Origin: Coptis chinensis
Lineage: Eukaryota > Streptophyta > Magnoliopsida > Ranunculales > Ranunculaceae
Assembly (NCBI GenBank): GCA_015680905.1
Contig: CM027381.1
Span: 62,481,001 to 62,545,000, forward strand
Length of the DNA stretch: 64,000 bases
Reading direction: 5' to 3'
The notes beneath the pieces were generated by a model. It made no database searches. It had not been told where the DNA came from and saw only the letters and a program-made list of their open reading frames with translations. Of the stretch, positions 22,801 through 35,578 are shown piece after piece (the first letter of the stretch is position 1; every line of letters begins with the position of its first letter). Position numbers and translations under genes: made by a program.

Positions 22801-24135
22801 CTTTTCGAATCGGATATCACGATATTTGAATCTGTATCCAAAAGCTTATCAGATGAGAAAAACTATCTGAATCCGATATCCGAAAATTTCGGATAATATC
22901 CTATTTTCCGGATACGAATGCGAATCGAATTCGGATTTTCGGGTATCCACTTGCACCCTAGTTCATATGTATTCCGACTTGGAATCGATCCTGCCTCAGC
23001 TTTTTCCAGTTCTTTTTGTACTGCTAGTTTAGATCAACATTTTCTATCTTTGTACGAGGTTATTGTTTAAGTTAAGGGCTATGCAAATATTTTCGGACTT
23101 AGTATGGAACACCCTCCGGTTTGTAGTCAAATATTGTAAAAGATAACTCAGACGTATCATAGTTCCTGAGTACCTTAGTTCTTCTATGCTGGATTTGCTG
23201 AATCCAACATTTCTCACCCATGTTATTTCTGATTCATGCATTCTTGTTGGCAGCATATCTATTTTTTAATCTGTACAACAAGATACAATATCAAGATATG
23301 TTATTAAGATATTGTTGTGATGGAGGTTATCATCATCACCAACCACGACCATCTGCTTATAAACGTGACTAGGACAAGATATCCTTGACATCATGATCAC
23401 GGTAGTAGCTCTCTGTTTTGGACATTATTGGTGCATATGGGAAGCTGCTATATTTTCATCTATAGTACCCAGAATCCCAGATGCGGTCACAAGGAGCCTG
23501 TTTGGATAATTACAATCACACAGCACTTTGCTATTGTCATTTTTGTTATTGTATGTTACTTAAATATCTCTAATCACAAAACAAATGAAATAGTGTTGAA
23601 AGTTTGAGGATATAATGTGACTACAACCAGTATATGAGGTAGAAGTCTCCTACAAGCATTGATTCATATGTTGGTACCGTATCCTATTGAATATGAATAT
23701 GAATATGTTGGGCATATTAAACCATCCAGATACTGTAATATACCTATAGGTTGAGTATCTGTCTTCTACGGATCGAAAAACAAAAAGGAAAAAAAAAGGA
23801 TGAGCTTCTGTCTTCTTTGGTTGATTGAGTGCATTGTTTCTGGTCGTGCATTACAAGTAACAAAACTTATGCTCTCTTTTTTTTCAGGCACCTCTTCAAC
23901 CAACTTGTTAAAGAATAAAGATGTGTCGTTAGTTAGACAAACTGATGAACTGTTTAGATATCAGCTGTGAGTAAAACATATACCTCCTTTCTCCCTTGTT
24001 CTTTATTTTTCTTCTGTTCCCAGTTATGACCTGATTCCTGACTGACATTTCTTTTTCCCATAAATGCAAAATCAATGGTTCAGTTTCACGGAATTGGAGA
24101 ACCACCTTAGCAGCCTGTTTTCAAAACATAAATAA
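19845..24135 (+). CDS. Conserved-looking six-exon gene, 250 aa, function unknown
   Basis: Exons with GT-AG junctions that keep one frame: 19845-20081, 20156-20404, 20902-20958, 21051-21129, 23888-23966, 24084-24135 (753 nt). The protein starts MGSSSEIEEWEAKVRVWLS, has a Gln-rich helix (QLQLQQNLQLSLQ), then a compact, strongly conserved-looking domain in exon 2 (WIPVYAWLESLDKDEV, ISDWLDDNPSVRDKL, SRHSRYHLMHYVQKCHVKIL). A Pro/Ser-rich linker leads to a C-terminal helix ending TELENHLSSLFSKHK. Exon 2 looks like a small DNA- or protein-binding helical domain, but I do not recognise the family. No signal peptide or membrane segment. Intron 4 (about 2.76 kb) contains a hAT element. Splice phases are consistent through the final stop, supporting an intact gene. 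Confidence 0.75.
22203..22960. mobile_element. Non-autonomous hAT element in intron 4, 758 bp
   Basis: Inverted ends TAGGGGTGCAGATGGATAT and ATATCC-type TATCCACTTGCACCCTA are flanked by the exact 8-bp duplication GTTCATAT (22,195-22,202 and 22,961-22,968). Subterminal regions are full of short ATCCG/CGGAT motifs in both orientations, as usual for hAT transposase binding. No transposase frame. Confidence 0.88.
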
Positions 24136-26761
24136 GTAAAAAGCTTTCGGGAGGTCCGAGTCAAAACTCTTTCTTGGACAGAGATCTGGTGGTGGAAAGA
24201 TGTGTCAGAAATAGTTAGTTACATGCATAGAAGGGGCCACTGCTTCAACTTACAGCTCATAAAAGTATAGAATACAAGGAGCCGCATCCGCATCATCAGA
24301 ATAAAGTGCTGCTTTCTCGAAAATTGAGTATTGTATCCGAAAGAGAGGCTGAAGCAAGAATTCATTTGGTTCCAGGTCAATGGGTCAGGAACAGCATAAG
24401 GATTTGGTTGCAGTATTCACTCTGGAAGAGCCCTTGGTCTTAAAGGGGAGGAAGCATGCAATAGAGCGAAATCAAACAGGAAAGTGGGATGGCTGACTGC
24501 TGGTACTGCCCGAGCTGGCTTAATGAGCATACTGAATGTGCCATCTATGCCTGAAAACGGCCTAATTTGTATTTGCACATCCTTTAAATATTAGGAAATT
24601 TTCTTCTCTTTCACTGCTAAAGTTAATCTGGTTAGTGGATTTTTTTTTCTTTTGTATTGAATTGAACGTGAAATGATTAATTCCATAAATTGCTATTATT
24701 TATAGTTATCATGACTTTTTGAATTGTAGCGTTGATTTTTATTTTTTGAATTTTTGCTGATTTCATTTACTTCCTTTAAATTTCTCTCTTTCTGATTATC
24801 AGATCAAAGGTATCTTCCATTCTGTGAGAGAGTACATATTTTCTATTGAGAAGGATATGAAATTCTTCTGAATATAGCGATACTGCCCCAGCGTTGATAA
24901 TCACTGATAGGGTACGAAAGATAGAAACTGTGTCCTTCTTTTAGTAATCTGGGATACCCAGGCCAAGTCCCTCTGTATGCATGTCTTGCAGTTAGTGCAC
25001 TCAAGTAATTGAAATTCCGTGTTTTCTTTGAAATTGTGTAATGTGCCTGGCATCTTCTGAAAGTTTGTCTCCATTGGTCTAATGTCTTATGCATCCTTGA
25101 AGAGTTGTTAATACTTAATAGAATCTATAGTCGGTAATTGGTAATTTAGTATGTGTAAATGCACAAATTTAACCAAGGCTATTTGAGTATTACACCGTGT
25201 ATGAACTTAACTTGGTAGAGATTCACTGGAGAAATATTTGATTAGTAGAGATTGCACATAATAAAGAGAAATAGACGCAAGATTTTACGTGGTTCGGCAT
25301 GGTCGTTGCCTTCGTTCACGAGGGTTGGGTAGTTTATTGATGTTGTTTAAGTGGTAGTATGAATTACATTGAAGTAGATGATTGCATGAGATGAATTCAC
25401 CCAATTCACCCAATTCACCCAATTCATATTACAAATGATAGTTGTAGAGTTTGGCTAGGAAGCCATTAGAGAGGAGTTGAGAACTCTTGGAGAAGAGAAG
25501 AGAGAGAGAGAGTGTGTGTAGCTCCTTGTATAGTCGTGATTGATGAAATTTTGTAGTAGCATGTCTAACACTTCTCATAGTATGTAGCAACGTGTGTTGT
25601 ACTTGTGAGAGCGAGTGGAGCATGCAGAACACTTGTAAGAGTTGGTAGCTAGAGTATGTTGAGTGAACTTTAGAGGTTGATAGTGACAAGTCCGAGTGGA
25701 GTGTGTGAGATGTAAGATGTCCCTTACAGTATGCATGCAGCCATGGTAGTTATTCATTATCAGGAAAGATGGATGGTTATTCATTAGAGGTTGTTAGTTC
25801 ATTTTATGCCAACTTTTCTACTGAGAGTTGTAACCTCACCCAAACTCTTCCACGTCCCCCAAATATGAAAATTCTTGTTTCGCAAATTGCCTTGGCCATT
25901 ATTCATCTTTAACCTTACCAACCACGTTCCTTCATTTCATTCAATCTTCCCAACTTCTTGCAAAAATATCTATTAAGTTTCACTCACAAAGCCCACATTT
26001 GTTCCTCTATTCCTTCATTATCAATCTAGAACCATTTTCTTTTAGGGGTTTAGACTTTAAACATTGGATATTTGAGATAAATTTCCTCATGATTCTTAAG
26101 TCTAGAGAAATTGGTTGAAAGTTGTTGGCATGGCTGCAGCACCAGACGACTTATCAAAGAAAAGAAAAGAAAAGAAGGTAATAACCCAGTATCTACTCTG
26201 ATAGACACCTACTTTTTGTAATTGTTTTGATGAGAGTTTTTGTACTTCTCATGCTCCATTTGTGGTATGAGAGAGAGAAACAAGAAATTGTTACAGCGAA
26301 ATCTGCTCCGCTTGCCATACAATTTTTTACAACTCATTAGGAATACCAAGTGGCTGAGCATTTTTGGAAGTCAATAGGAATAGTAAGTAATTGAGATCTT
26401 GTAATTCATAAAATATATCCTCGTTACTCTAAGGTCCGTCCGTCTTAATTGTCTCAAGTGTGTAGAGATCATGGTAACAGTAGGTTTGACAGAGAAGTAT
26501 TTTTAAGTATGTTCTAAATCATGTAGTCTAGAAAGAAATAACTATCTGTCGATAAATCAAAAATTTATTGAGGTAGAATGGGACCGATGGTGCGAGGGGG
26601 GGAGTAATTCTCGTGATCATACTCAAACTGACAGAACAGAAAGCCAAAGTTATTCTTTTACAAGCTTGATAATGTATATGCAGGAAACAAGCTTCATCTA
26701 TATCTTATTGGGTCATTAGTGGAGTGAAAAGAGAAAGTTTTTGCTCCATTTGGCTAAAGAA
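24136..26761. other. 3' flank of the 250-aa gene and intergenic DNA
   Basis: The first 400-450 bases are probably 3'-UTR. At 25,285-25,300 the motif GATTTTACGTGGTTCGGC resembles a sequence common in plant Copia LTRs, but no paired LTR was found. A ninefold-unit repeat of TTCACCCAA (three copies) lies at about 25,395-25,425 and a GA-rich run at 25,493-25,520. No gene is supported. Confidence 0.4.
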
Positions 26762-29700
26762 TCAAGGAGATAATGGTCCTGAATACGTTGCAGAAACCAC
26801 TGAAGCGGTATCTTCAATGCGATAAGAAGCACGTCCTTGTCGAGACCACACTGTTCGTCCTTCTGACTTCTTGCTTTCCTTGATTAAGGACATAGCTTGA
26901 CTTGGGGAGTTAATGTTGTTGGATCCTAGGTGCTGGATCCCCATTGAAAGTCTCCTGTTTAATGGGGTAGCATTGCCAAAACCTCCGTTTATGCTTCTGC
27001 TCGAGAGACGACGATTGCTTGTTGTTGGTCTAGAGACAAACAAGTTCTCTTGTTCAATAACCACCTTAACTGGCACCTTCTTTTTTTCCTGCAAATAAGC
27101 CATCTCAGAACAAGGTAACTGATGACAGCCTGCTGCATATATGTACTATTCTGAACGTCTGAAGTGTCCTAGTTCAATTCCCACTTTAGCTTCTTTTTTG
27201 TTCAACACTTTCAGATGTTTGCATCTATTTTTGTTTTCTTTTCCCCGAAAGATAGTAATTGACATTTATAATACTGATATGACTTTTATCAATTTGTATT
27301 TTCAACCAGTTCGATCTTATTAGTTATATTTTAGTTTTGCAGCATAATATTTAATAGTTTTTGATAGGGATATCTGTTTTGTAGTGCTTTCTGGAACTCA
27401 CACAGCCATCCCAACCTTGTGGAACTTCGACACTTAACCCCATAAGATGAAACAAGCAATCAGAAACTTCACTAAGAGTTTGTTTACAGTATGTATGTAA
27501 TGCTAGGGTAACTAGTATTTCATGGAGGAATAAGATAAAAGATTAGTATCTTGTCCGGAATTGATTTCCAAAAATGTACAATATTCAGGTGAATGTAAAT
27601 TGATACTTACTCTTTGCCTTTGTTTTTCATCTTCTTTTTCTCGCCTATCCATATTGTACTCTTCTAACATTGCCAAGAGAGGTACCTGAACATACATAGA
27701 ATAGGTGACGTCGTTAAGTATAATCATGTTTCCAATAATACAATATCAACTGATTTGACCGCAAGGGCAATAGCGCATGCTTCTGTTTCCAAACATCTAA
27801 ATCCAACAGAAATGTATTCTCAGCTTCATCTGCTTTCTGGATGAACTTACTTCACAATGATCTTATATATATAAGTTAAAATAAGTACGTAAGTAAAACT
27901 TTACCTAGAAAATGAATTTAAACCTGATTTTTTGTGGATATGTTGTACTCAACGTAAAGATCATCTCCACAAAATTTCATCTCATTTGGAAATCCTTATA
28001 TCTTGAGAATATAAGGATTTCTTTATTCTTGCAAGAGCAGTAATGACTACAAACTAGTGCTACATGTCTATGCCCCTCCAAATTCCTACGCTCATTTTCT
28101 TTGGATGAAAATATTAATTTTCTTTAATGATATACTAACTACTTTAAAGCTGGTTAATGTTGTTGAATTTTCCAGGATAGTAAACTAAATCTCTCCGATA
28201 TGTCGCAAGTTACTATCTCAGTGTGTCTCTTTATTCTTGAAGGCCAACTATTCTTGGGTATCACACTGAAGGTAGCCTCACTTCTTTTTGCTTCTTGTGT
28301 CCTTTACATTCTTACTATAATCCACCTAGACTGTATTTTTCTTTTTTTGTTATTGTGTCCATTTTCTATGTTTCTCTTCCCTTTTGCGCAGGGTTTCCTT
28401 TTTCTCATACGTAAAATGACCTGAGGTTAGTTACATCTGAGTCGATCTTTTCTCGGGTCCTGTAACCTTCCTGCGGCTTAACAGGTGCAATATCTCTTCA
28501 CTTGTACACAAAGGTTCTCTACTATTCGTCATACTAACAACTAGCATTGTGTGCTTTTCTAATCATTTCTTGACTTCAATTTTTTAAGTTGTTGTCTATA
28601 CTCATCATCTCTCATCATATTTGTAATCTGTCTTGACTTTCCATGACGTGTATATGATTTATCGACAAAGTTATTTTTAATTATTTGAGATTTTGCGTAT
28701 GTACAAATCTCGACATCCATAAAATTCACCAACAGGTACCAATTCCTTAAAGTACTTGTCTCATTCGAAAATTCTGTTTAAACTCAATAATGTTGAAACT
28801 TCTGAGGCTGAGGGTACCTAGTGGCTACCATTAGGAAATATTAGAGTAAGAATAAATCTGAATAGTATGTCAGTTCAAAGTTGTAAGAGGTTTTCAAGCT
28901 TTTTCTAGATAAGCGGTCTTACTTCACCATTTTATAGGGCAAGATTGGTTACATCTTAGTTCACTATTCTTTTGTATTGCTCAATTGTTAGCTTTCACAT
29001 CTTTTCTGTTCTTATCTTTTAGGGTTAGTTAGGGATGAACCTCTCCCCCATATTTATTATTAGTTGCAATTAGGGATGAGCCCTGGTTTTCAAAAAAAAT
29101 AGGGATAACCCCCCTAGTTGCGAAATCCGTTTTCTTTTCACATGAAGAAGCATTACCGTTTGATCTTGCAACCGGGGGTTTGTGTGGGGTGGGGGGGAGG
29201 GGTATTGCTAATTTTTTGAAATAATGGGGTCACACTCATACCTAATTGCAACTAGTAATGGGAGATCATCCCTAACTAACCTCTATCTTTTACTTATAGG
29301 TATAGTGTCATCCCCATTTGTGATTACACTGGAATCAAGCTACAATCTGTTTGTATATGCTCAAAGAGATAATTTTAGAAGAGAATAGAAGATTTTCAGT
29401 AAAGATCTATTATAAAGAATTAGAGTATATAACCTCGTCGTACAAGAAGATTTTATTCCTTTCCTCTTCCCAACTCCTAGTCTTTGCCATCAGGGAATCC
29501 ACCAAAGCTGCATATGCTTGTAATCAGTCAAGTTGTCATCATAAAAAGAGTTAAGACTATGTAAATTGATCTGTGACTGAAAGCTTATTTAGCTGATGTA
29601 CATTTCTTTTGGATTTTACGCACAGATCAAGCTCAAGTTCTTTAGTCCGCCAGAGTACTTAATGGCAGCACCAGTCAAGTATAAGAAGTGAGGTTTCTGA

Positions 29701-32700
29701 ACAAATTAAGCCCGAGTACTTATCGGGTTTCCATCTTTCTGGTAGTGTAACCCACTTAGCTTTATCAAGCACTTCGACAACACTCGTCATATGCTGACTA
29801 TGTTCTGCTTCTGTTGTTCCCACCGGCTCTTAGTCTTTTATCATCAATAGACCTCATAATTATGATTTTTCCTAAGAGAAGAGAAAAATAAATAAATAAA
29901 ATCAACCTCGGTCTTACCAGGGATTTTGTTGACTATTATTCGTGCCCTTTCTGCACGTTTCAGGTTCTTGTGAGCACCTCTGCTCACTGAATACCGATTT
30001 TCGTCCTGGAATATGCATATAACTTATGAGATGAAACCAAGTCAGTGAAGAAGATCTATAGTATTTTAAAACTGCAAGTTGGTATAGAAATTGACCATGT
30101 TATACTCTTCCAGCCAGCGCTGTTCATCACGTGATAGTATCCATTTTTCGACCTTTTCCATTATACTCTTTCTACTCGAAGCCTCTTCTTTTGCCCTCGA
30201 TATTTGTTCATCCATAGTCTTGAGCAGATCAGCATGGCCAATATCTCCTGTAATTTCATGGGAAACTAGATTACAGATGGCCACAATGATTAGTACTTGA
30301 TTCATATGTACGATGACACCATGATCTACAAGTGGCCATCATTTTTTGCCATGTTGATGGACTCAAAGTTTTATATTAGCCATATATTGTTCTGAAGATG
30401 ATTAGGAGGTTTCAAGGAATGCTGATATGTGATATATTATGAAGATGTAATCATCTTCACAAAAGGTTAACAATGAGGCCTCTCTATTTTGGTCTCATGA
30501 CTGTGCGTGATGCGGACACACTTGCAAAATGAAGTAAGCCGTAGTGTTTCTTCTAGAGTACGATATATTCTGTTAAAAGGATAACATATGTAATAAATTT
30601 CACAAATTTTCTCAGTGTAGTCGGGTCAATATGGTATGTGCCTGCCACTTTGTACAAGTGTCAGGTTTCGGCATATCTGTACTGAGTGCATAGGTTTGAC
30701 ACAAAGTTGTGGCACTCAGTTCTCACCAGAGTTTATGAGGTTCATTACGTTGTCCATATCAGACTGTGATGGCATGTCCATGTGTGTTTCCATGCAAATC
30801 TCCTCGAGCTCTCTTTGTTTCTTGAGGAAAAGCTCTTTCATCTTGCTAGCTTTGAGCTGATCCAGTCTTTCGACTTCAGCCTTGGCCTATATATTTCAAG
30901 ATATCAAATTAGTTATTCATAGGCGTCAGCTATTTTGCATTATTCAGTAATGTTAGTCACATGAAATTAACGACCTGTTGGATTATGTCAAGGGTGAGAC
31001 TGCCAGGTCTAGATATTTCAGCCAAAGAGGTTGATATAAAATCTGGCATGTGGGAAAATTGTCTGCGGTCTTCATAGGGTGTGTCCATCAGACTCCACAA
31101 ATTTGTCAATGCTCTCCCGAGTTTCTCAAGCTGCAAAAATTGCAATTATCATGAAATAAAATCACACTATTATCTATATTGAGTTGCTGCAGAAAATCAT
31201 CTTCCACAAATTTAGAGCCACAAGAGATTCAGGGAACTGTACTCGGCATATATATATATATATCATATGGCTTGCTAATGATTTATATTCTTCACATATT
31301 TTCATGATTTTAGATTGTCTCAGATTTGTCATTTTTCCTTACATGCTTAAGGGTATCCACTGTCCCTTATCTTAGGACCTGATGACAATATTCATGCTTA
31401 AGGGAACATTAAAGGTTTTCTCTTTAATTGGGCCCAAGGGTAGTGGACATTTCAGGACCATACCTGCATAGAATTTGGATTAGTTGGGAGGAGCTGATAT
31501 CCCTTTTGGATTTTTTTTTTTTATTATTATTGTTATCATCATCATTATTATTATTATTATTGGGTGTCCCCATTTAGAACCTTGATGAGGGAATTCCTGA
31601 GTTGGTTGATGAACTAAAAAACCATGGATGACCCTGTAATTTGTTCTTCAACAAGGGCTACCCTGATTTACTAAATGAAGGCTTTAGTAAGATGATAGAA
31701 CAGTTTAAAGGAGTTAAAGGTAGTTACAATTTGGATTAATAAACTCATTCTGATTCTAAACTATGCTATAACACTACAGCCATCATGTAATGTTTCCTAG
31801 AGGGAAACTATAAATTTCATGAAATATACTAGTCTGAACTAGTTCCTCACAGAGTTCTTTCTGTTAGGCATTGTAGACGCAGATCAGTTAGTGTGAAACT
31901 TTCATACTTCCCTGTTATGTTTCCTAATTAAGCAACGTCTATTCCATAGCAGCTAAGGTCATTCATTACCAGAGTTCAGTTGAATAACTTCAAACAGACG
32001 AATAGACATCTTAACGTTACCTTTTATTATTTTTTTGCTCGGTATCTAAAGGTTACCTTTTGAAGCCGCATTTGCTTTTCTTCTTTGAGAGACTCTACAG
32101 TTTCGTTGAGTCTAGTCAAAATACCATCACTTATGTTTTTTGATTGTTTTCCACGTGATCCGTCCAAGCTTGGATGAACATTTGAGATTATTTTAGACGA
32201 GTCCATTCCTAAAGTTGCTGAGAGGTTGTGGACGGTAGAGATATATCCTTCCACTTTCAGAAGTCTGTCGCTCTTTGCAAATAAAACACCGAAAACGTCA
32301 ATATTCTTTTTGTTGCATCCTTAGCAGATGATGAACTTCAAATTGATTTTAAAATTACCTTCTCTCTATAGAGCCGTGCCAGCTCAATCTGGCACTCTTC
32401 TAGTTTGTTAAGAGAAAGATCATTCTCGTTTATGTTGATCTCTGAGAGTGAATTATTGTGCTCCGACTGACCTGCTATTTCTGCGGAAATTTTCTGAATT
32501 TGCAGTTGGACGTCTTGGAACTGCTTCATTCGCTCTTCCTTCCTTAGTTGCATCTCCCGCAAAGCTGGGGTGATTGAATCAAGCTGCTCCTTTAGTGTGC
32601 CCATCATTTTTTCTGGCTGTTGCAAAAAGTGCGTGTAGCGAATAATTAATGCACGAGTATCAGTGTATAACTGGAGTCATGATGGATGGCCAGTGGAGAG

Positions 32701-33775
32701 TTGTCTTGCAACACTACACCAGGTGTGATCGTCCTATGATAGGAGTCCACGAAAAATTTCCAATGACTGAATTGACTTATTGTATCTCTATCTATCTCTT
32801 TTCTTTTCTAATTATGATAATGTTTTCATGAATATATGATCTTTACAAATAATACAACTCCTTGGAACTATGTCCTCTCCCGTTAACAGGGGTTCTAAAA
32901 GCAGGCTTTTGGAATATGATGGAATCCACTTATTTTGACATTACTAATTAATGATTAGAAATCAAAAAAAATTTGTTGAAAACTTGGAACTCTACTTTCT
33001 TATGCCTTATTATGTGGCTAAATGTTTCAGAAGTGTTCCACCCCTCTCTGCAAGTTTGCATTTGACGTTTGTCACCAAAATCAGACTTGTTCCTACGTAC
33101 TACGTAGGCAAGTGAACACTTGTGATTTAGTGTATGTATTGTCCTGTGCAATGCAGAGTGCAGGTACAGAGATTTTTCGAGGTCTTACATACTGACTTAT
33201 GTCCAAATGCATATCCGTACTAGATTGTTTTCTCAATTCTACCTTCATGTATAGGAGAATAACTTCTGAGTTTTTTGCAGGAACTTTGAATCAACTAAAT
33301 TGCATATAAATGTACGAAAGTCTTTGTGTGTTTCTCAGGAATACAATCAATGGTCTTACTTTTCAGACTTAGAAAAATGTGGGAATTGCCTTACCCTTCC
33401 AGGTAGAGATCTTTCTCCAAGGGACACGAGAAGATGAGTGAATTCGGCCTCAGATTCCGCCAAGGCTTGATGCAGACGAGATCTCGACATATTTGCACTG
33501 TCTACTTTTCTCCTATAAACATCCATACACTCTTGTTCCAGTTCTAATAGAGTCCTTTCCCTTTCAAGTTGATCTTGGCCAACTTCATCCCATATTAGCT
33601 GTTTCAAGGTACAAAATGGTAAGTGCCCTATATTTTGGAAAACTAAGAGCACTTTAATAGTAAAGCATCAAACAAAAAGACAATTATTTGCCTTCAGTTC
33701 TTGAAGCAGATATCCGCAGGAGGTCTCAAGCAAAATCGAGCTCCGGTGATCAGGCGGGGTTGCAAATGAACCCAT
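26762..33775 (-). CDS. MAP65: 65-kDa microtubule-associated protein (MAP65, MAP65-8-like)
   Basis: Eleven exons on the minus strand: 33775-33692, 33598-33395, 32616-32359, 32272-32057, 31130-30975, 30886-30727, 30247-30096, 30005-29918, 29507-29434, 27685-27611, 27088-26762; 1,794 nt, 597 aa, usual for the family. MAP65/Ase1/PRC1 proteins cross-link antiparallel microtubules in cortical arrays and the phragmoplast. Landmarks in order: [34 protein letters not shown], long coiled coil (exons 3-5, with [14 protein letters not shown]), [16 protein letters not shown], then the highly conserved microtubule-binding block [19 protein letters not shown] and [18 protein letters not shown]. The C-terminal tail is basic and Ser-rich ([20 protein letters not shown]), with candidate kinase sites as in other MAP65s. 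The N-terminus [13 protein letters not shown] fits the MAP65-8 type; the subgroup call is tentative. Intron 1 has a GC donor. No lesion seen. Confidence 0.95.
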
Positions 33776-35355
33776 TGAGAAACTTTACAAACTCTTCTCT
33801 TAGAGAGTCAGAGACTTGGTTTCTTAGAGATAGAGTTGAGAGCAATATCTATGAAAAGAGACAAAACAAGATTAGAGAGTGGAGAGGAATTAGTAAAAGA
33901 AGAATGGATGGTGGAAGCTTTGAATGTGAGTTTTGCTTAGAAGACAAGGATTGACAGTGGTAGTAGGTGATGTTGAAGCTTTGGGTTCAAGGATTTCTGC
34001 TGCTGCTTCCAGGGGTCCCCCTTTTCCCTCTCCTTTTGTTTTGAAATTGAGAAAAATCACAAAAGTGTAAGGCCTCAAGTTCTTTTTCTTATTAAAGCTA
34101 CTGTTGCATATTGATATATGGACTTTATTTTGCCTTATGGTAAAGTAATTAACCAGCCTTCCAACAGGAACTTGTTTCCAAAGCAATGTTCATAAAATGA
34201 GAAAGGGATCAGATCCAATGCAACCTTATAGATAAGCAGGATAATGAATGTAGATGCTTGTCCGCTATCTTCAATGTCATGAACACCAAATTTGTTAAAA
34301 AAACGTTCTTGTGAGTACCAATTTTGTTTAAGCATCAATGTTTTGTCCGCTGGATCTTCAGAATGTTTACATGGTACTGATTGCTTTGCCATTTTTTTTT
34401 TCCTTCTATGCTTTATCAAAATTAGTCTAAAAATAATAATTTCTAGTACCCAAGCCATGCCAGCCAGTTTGCCCATCTCAATTCTAAAAGGTTTCACATC
34501 ACAATCTGGAAGATGTATTTAAAATGGCTTCTGCATATTCGAGCAGAAATATAATCAGTGGTCTGTTCAACTTGATATAGAAATAAGCAACGTCTTAATT
34601 TCAATACGACTCATTACCTTATTCAAATTTAAACTACAATTTGAAATGAGTTTTGAGTAGGACTGATTATCAGTGAGAAAGATCTAGAAATTTGGGAGTG
34701 AATTACTAATAAATCATAGCCTAAGAAGGGTACTAATGTTGGAGAAATATTTGCGATAAAGATGGTGACATTTCTAGCAAATGCCCCTAATTGTGCTAAA
34801 TTGCTAATCAACTTTCAACAAAGAGGAGACCAGGAATGAGGGACTAACTAAGAAGACTTGAATGACATGCTTGAACCTTAAAGCCCGTAAGACTACCAAA
34901 ATTAGGACCAGTACATGTACTTAAGTACATAACACACCAACACAAGTCTGTGACCACTAGCTACCAAACCAAATTAAGCTAATAATATCCATTAACCACA
35001 CAACAAAGCTACTCACATATGTAGCCTATTATATGAAAACTTTTTTTTTGGTACCATAAAATGAAAACTTGAAACATTCAACAAAGCTGTGTATTTTATA
35101 GAGCCACAATCCCCCCACAGCCAACATTAACTTTAAGTCTTTAAGTTGCAATATCTTCCTTATTCTATGATTTGGGTATTGTGGAAGACATGAAACGATC
35201 GAGTTTTTAGGGCAAAGGTACCGTCTGTACACAAGTCAATCATGGAAGTAAAGGGGCTACTGTGGTTCTGGATGTCTTCCTCTACACACCGTAATGAATA
35301 TCATTTCAGGGACTTTGTACTAAACTAGCCATAGGTCATTATGGGTTCACCTTTC
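33776..35355. other. MAP65 5'-UTR/promoter region and intergenic DNA
   Basis: The sequence just upstream of the MAP65 start (33,776-34,000) is purine-rich on the plus strand and presumably holds the 5'-UTR and promoter. No other gene is supported up to 35.3 kb. Confidence 0.4.
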
Positions 35356-35503
35356 GGTGTTACTAGAGCATGAATTCATGATCTTATATTTTATGCTTTG
35401 ATAATATAAGTCTGGCCTTGTGAGGATCTCCCTCACTTTGTCTGTACCTTTGTGCTTTTGCACATTCCAATCAATAAAGATTACTTATCAAAAAAAAAAA
35501 ATC
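35356..35503 (+). mobile_element. Possible retroposon 3' tail
   Basis: A polyadenylation-like AATAAAGATTACTTATC runs directly into twelve A residues at about 35,490-35,502. Such a tail suggests the 3' end of a LINE or SINE; its 5' boundary and target duplication were not found. Confidence 0.35.
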
Positions 35504-35578
35504 TTCCATTTTCTTTTTAAAAATTATGACTTGGGAGTTCTTTACTAAACGATTGGCTCTGAAATTATGAGCTATACT

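Noticed and set aside
24843..25094. 83-codon minus-strand frame
   Set aside because: No recognisable motif, no splice sites in support, lies in the 3' flank of an expressed-looking gene.
25285..25300. Copia-LTR-like motif GATTTTACGTGGTTCGGC
   Set aside because: A single motif without paired LTR, primer site or duplication is not enough to call an element.
26131..26178. Short ATG frame MAAAPDDLSKKRKEKK before a GT
   Set aside because: Lysine-rich low complexity, no downstream exon found that continues it.
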